From Acanthamoeba sp. SK_2022b (lineage: Eukaryota > Discosea > Longamoebia > Acanthamoebidae), in contig JANDJZ010000639.1 of assembly GCA_027943245.1 (NCBI GenBank), positions 1 through 31,623 on the forward strand: DNA of 31,623 bases, given 5' to 3'. This document shows positions 28,737 to 31,623 of this stretch, piece after piece (positions within the stretch are counted from its first letter, which is position 1; the number at the start of each line of letters is the position of its first letter). The notes under the pieces were generated by a model. It was not told the DNA's origin. It ran no database searches and saw only the letters and a program-made list of their open reading frames with translations. The translations under genes and the position numbers were made by a program.

Positions 28737-30433
28737 GTGAAGAAGAGAAGGGGCGGCGCGTACGTCCTTCTTGGAGTTGACGTTGCGCAGGCCCTGCGAG
28801 AGGACGTAGCTGGTGCTCTTCTTGATGAGGGTGCACGTGAGCTTCTTGATCTTCTTGTCGGGCATGTTGTGGATCTCGACGTGCATCTCTATCTTGTCTC
28901 CCGCAAAGTACCGCTTCCGAGGAATGCTCACTGCGAGCGTGCGCCAACATCAGTGAAACATATTGAAGCATGATATATGTATAGTTCTACATATACATAT
29001 ATAGATGTTATAATATTTATATATAAAAACAGAATACGGCGTACCGGTGAGGGTGACGGGGACCTTGCAGTTCCAGGGGGTCTTTTGCATCTTGGCGCGG
29101 CAGGGCGCGTCCCAATCGGTAGCGATGCCGCCGATGACGTCCTTGGGGGCGCTGGTGCCGGTCTGCGCCGCCTTCTTGGCCAGCCCCTTCTGGTCCGGCA
29201 CCGTGGTGGTGAGCCCCATCTACCGCCATGATGGCACGCCCGCAGTCCACGTCAACGCATGCCATGACACCCCACCCCCCATTCACACGACACGACACGA
29301 CACGACGCGACGCGACGCGACACGACACGACACGACACGACACGACACGACACGACACGACACGACACGACGCGTGTCAGCAGAGAGGACACCTCACGGG
29401 CGTGTGTGGGTGATTGGGGGGGGGGTGGCACCTGGGTGTAGGGCACGGAGAGGCTGTCCATGACCCGGAAGTCGTACTCGGCCGCGGGCGCCTTCTTCTG
29501 CTGCTCCTCCAGCTCGGCCGCCTCCACCTCTGCTCGCAGCCCATCACCCCCCCCCCCACATCGACGATGAGCCACGCGCTGGAGGAGGAGGGGGGAGGGG
29601 GGAGGAGGGGGGAACCCGAGGCGGGGATGGGCTCCTGCTGGTCGTCGCTGGCGGAGCCCCACTCGGCCCCGCCGAGGGCGGGGGCCGCCCAGCCCGCGTA
29701 CACGCTGGTCCCTCGGTCTTGGGCGCCCGCGCCGCCTCCCATGCGCGCCTCCTTCCTGGAATGCCACCCCCCCCCAATCGGATGATCGGTCCACCACCCA
29801 AGCAAGCAATGGGGGGAGAGGGAGAGAGGGGGGGAGGGGGGAGAGGGGAGGGGGGCACCGTTCGAGAAGGACCTGCTCCAGGAGAAGCAGGCTCTGATGC
29901 ACCTGCTCGGCCTGCGACAGGGTCTGGTAGATGAGCTGCCCTTGCTCTGCTCAGCGCGCGGCCACGGCCCCACCCACCCCACCCACCGTTAGCTTGGATG
30001 AACAACCCAACAACCAACCAACAACAAACACACCAAGACACACCAACAACAACCAAACAAGAACAAACACAACAGCATCCCAGGAGCAACAGAACAGGGA
30101 GGGAGGGAGAGAGGGCAGGTCACCGGTGCGTGGCTGCAGGGAGGGGCTGGGGGCGGGCGGAGGACAGGTGCCCATGTCACCGTGCACCCGGTTGAGTGTG
30201 GCCTCGGCCATGGCCAAGGGCTGCGCCAGCCTATCGATCATGTGCTTGAACACCTGGAACCACCCAACCCAAACCAACAACCCACCACCACCATTAGGGC
30301 CGCAGTTAGGGGCTTCTGCCACCCCCGCTGAACCCTCCTCAGGGGGGGGGGTTATAAAACGCTGCGCCACCAACAGGGATGGTACCCGATGGAACCTGGC
30401 CTGGTACTCTTGCTCAGCCGTGTCGGCCTCCAT
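28240..30433 (-). CDS. Arrestin C-domain protein with N-terminal helical region
   Basis: Ten exons (30433-30386, 30253-30181, 29946-29859, 29755-29616, 29529-29432, 29219-29045, 28930-28764, 28617-28583, 28520-28403, 28317-28240) give 1020 nt and 339 residues with every phase matching. Residues 1-70 are helical (VFKHMIDRLAQPLAMAEATL, LIYQTLSQAEQVHQSLLLLE). Residues 70-150 are a Gly/Ala-rich linker with SVYAGWAAPALGGAEWG and EYDFRVMDSLSVPYTQ. From about 205, VPVTLTVSIPRKRYFAGDKI and MHVEIHNMPDKKIKKLTCTL are typical of the arrestin C-terminal domain, followed by FRYQNRVFFKLPFSLAP and a final PFVVLGPLKLEQRRI. Arrestins bind receptors or sorting machinery. The usual arrestin N-domain is not seen, so it is a shortened relative. 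The intact frame supports a working gene. Confidence 0.85.
28653..28736. repeat. (CA)n-(GA)n microsatellite in an arrestin-gene intron
   Basis: CA units to 28719 and then GA units to 28736, within minus-strand intron 28763-28618 (sense strand (TC)n-(TG)n). Confidence 0.9.
29286..29374. repeat. CGACA/CGACG pentamer array in an arrestin-gene intron
   Basis: About 17 tandem pentamers, mainly CGACA with a CGACG cluster in the middle, inside minus-strand intron 29431-29220. Confidence 0.95.
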
Positions 30434-30538
30434 CTCTTGTTGTGTTGGCTTGGTCTTGTAGAAGGATTAATGAATTAAATTACACATTAATTAACAAGGA
30501 TAATACGAGAGAAAAAGGAAGGGAAAAACAACATAATA
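30434..30538. promoter_or_regulatory. Short divergent promoter region
   Basis: Only 105 bp separate the starts of the arrestin-domain gene (-) and the RNA ligase gene (+). The middle is AT-rich (ATTAATGAATTAAATTAC and TTAATTAAC at about 30467-30495), unlike the GC-rich surroundings, and probably serves both genes. Confidence 0.5.
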
Positions 30539-30906
30539 ATGGAACAAGAAGAAGACGAGCTGTTCCCGGCAGGGCTCACGTTGGAGGAGGTGCGGGAAGC
30601 CACCCGTGGCATCAAGGGCTACGTGGAATTCGACCGCCGTACTCTCCTCACTTTCTCTCCTTGGTTTGTTTATTTTACGTTGAGTGCATGGTTGGGTTTG
30701 TCAGTCCTCCTCAGTTCGCCACTCTGCCTGTGCGGTGGATGGCCTTGTTGATGGTTTGTGGGGGGGGGGGCGTTGATGTGAGCACCAGAGGACCACGTGG
30801 TGTTTTCCTACGTGCTGGTCACCACGGAGACCTTCCCCGATCCTGCCCTCGCTCCCGACGCCCAGTACGCCGGCTCTGCTCCCCCCAAAACTGTGTGTTG
30901 TGTGTG

Positions 30907-30960
<54 letters not shown>

Positions 30961-31623
30961 GTGTGTGCGTGTGCGTGTGCGTGAGAGAGAGAGAAAGAAA
31001 GAGAGAGAGAGAGCGATTCCAATCAGTTGGGGTAAATGCCGCAGGACGCGTCGCACGTGGCAAGTGCGTCGAGAGTGCCGCGGGCTGGTGTTTGCCAAAT
31101 CGGGGGAGCTCCTCTCGCGCAGGTGCGCCGGCCAGCTCCCCTCCCCCCACGCGCTCATTCCCCTCCTCCTCCTCCACTCCTCCTACATCCATCTCCATTG
31201 GCGGCTCATTGGGGCTGCCGGTGTGGCGCGGGTGTGGGCCCGGCCAGGTACCACAAGTTCTTCAACATCAACGAGTCGAAGGAGGCCAACGTGTCCAACA
31301 TCGATTTCTCCCGCCCCCACGTCATCCTGGAAAAGCTCGACGGCTCCATGGTCTGTACGTCACGCACGCCCCCCCCCCGCACGCAGCCATCGGTCTGACG
31401 TGGTCTGACGTGGCGCGCGCGGCGGCGCATCGCGTTTCGTAGCGCCCTACGTGGTGGCCGGGCGGCTGCTGTACGCCACGAAGAAGGGCCCATCGCCCGT
31501 GAGCGGCGACGTCGAGCGGTTCGCGGAGCGAGTCAAGCCGGCGCGCGACTACGCGGGGTTCTGCCACGCCTGGACGCAGCGCGGCTACACCCCGTACGCC
31601 CCCCTGCTCCTCCTCGCCCCTCC
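30539..31623 (+). CDS. T4 Rnl1-like RNA ligase, 5' part
   Basis: ATP-dependent RNA ligases join RNA ends through an adenylated lysine. Exons 30539-30638, 30789-30864, 31045-31122, 31248-31354 and 31443-about 31593 join in phase through GT-AG introns of 88-180 nt. The product starts MEQEEDELFPAGLTLEEV, then HVVFSYVLVTTETFPDP, WQVRRECRGLVFAKSGELLS (the RG(I/L)VF motif before the active site) and KFFNINE. EKLDGSM follows: the Lys of KLDGS is the nucleotidyl acceptor. Then come YVVAGRLLYATKKGP (TKxG motif) and AWTQRGYTP, after which the Rnl1 family continues IFE. A donor (CC/GTACGC at 31594) fits this. The 3' half lies outside the window. It could act in tRNA or other RNA repair; Rnl1-type enzymes are known from phage and some protists and fungi. 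Confidence 0.85.
30892..30982. repeat. (GT)n microsatellite in an RNA ligase intron
   Basis: A GT/GC-interrupted GT tract starting about 27 bases after the donor at 30865, followed by GA-rich sequence to 31013. Confidence 0.95.

Overview
The window looks like nuclear DNA of a GC-rich, intron-rich protist. The best guess is an Acanthamoeba-type amoebozoan. This is inferred from codon usage (G/C at third positions), many short GT-AG introns of about 55-235 nt, receptor-like kinase and kinase-plus-cyclase remnants, and a pol III tRNA gene. There are no operons and no bacterial signals. Exon boundaries were worked out by hand from reading frame, splice sites and phase, so each may be off by a few bases.

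Left part (1-2.4 kb): the 3' end of an unidentified minus-strand gene sits against a plus-strand enoyl-CoA hydratase gene that lacks its N-terminal third. From 2.5 to 11.8 kb is a decayed island. Long GT-rich or CA-rich strand-asymmetric satellites alternate with broken, partly duplicated gene pieces: an LCAT/PDAT-like acyltransferase remnant, an Asn-rich fragment present twice, and an unidentified minus-strand remnant. One duplicate has lost nearly all its CpGs to TpG/CpA. One satellite reads as a secreted Thr/His-rich protein with a clear signal peptide.

Middle part (11.9-15.9 kb): intact genes return. These are a YecM-family (VOC-fold) protein in five exons, two weaker plus-strand candidates, a 300-residue coiled-coil protein in six exons, and a tRNA-Leu(UAG). 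From 16 to 23.3 kb is a second disturbed zone. It holds a hexamer-based minisatellite, a 66-bp palindrome, a broken kinase-cyclase gene, an intact small basic repeat protein, an unresolved and partly duplicated coding region, and a second, inverted broken receptor-kinase locus that shares a 220-bp intron-containing segment with the first.

Right part: a further CA-rich satellite (23.6-25.0 kb) is followed by three well-supported genes. They are a 13-exon coiled-coil protein (+), a 10-exon arrestin-C-domain protein (-), and the 5' part of a T4 Rnl1-like RNA ligase (+) that runs off the window. Their introns are full of microsatellites. The genes show no shared pathway. The clearest theme is the alternation of intact gene blocks with repeat-rich, decaying blocks.
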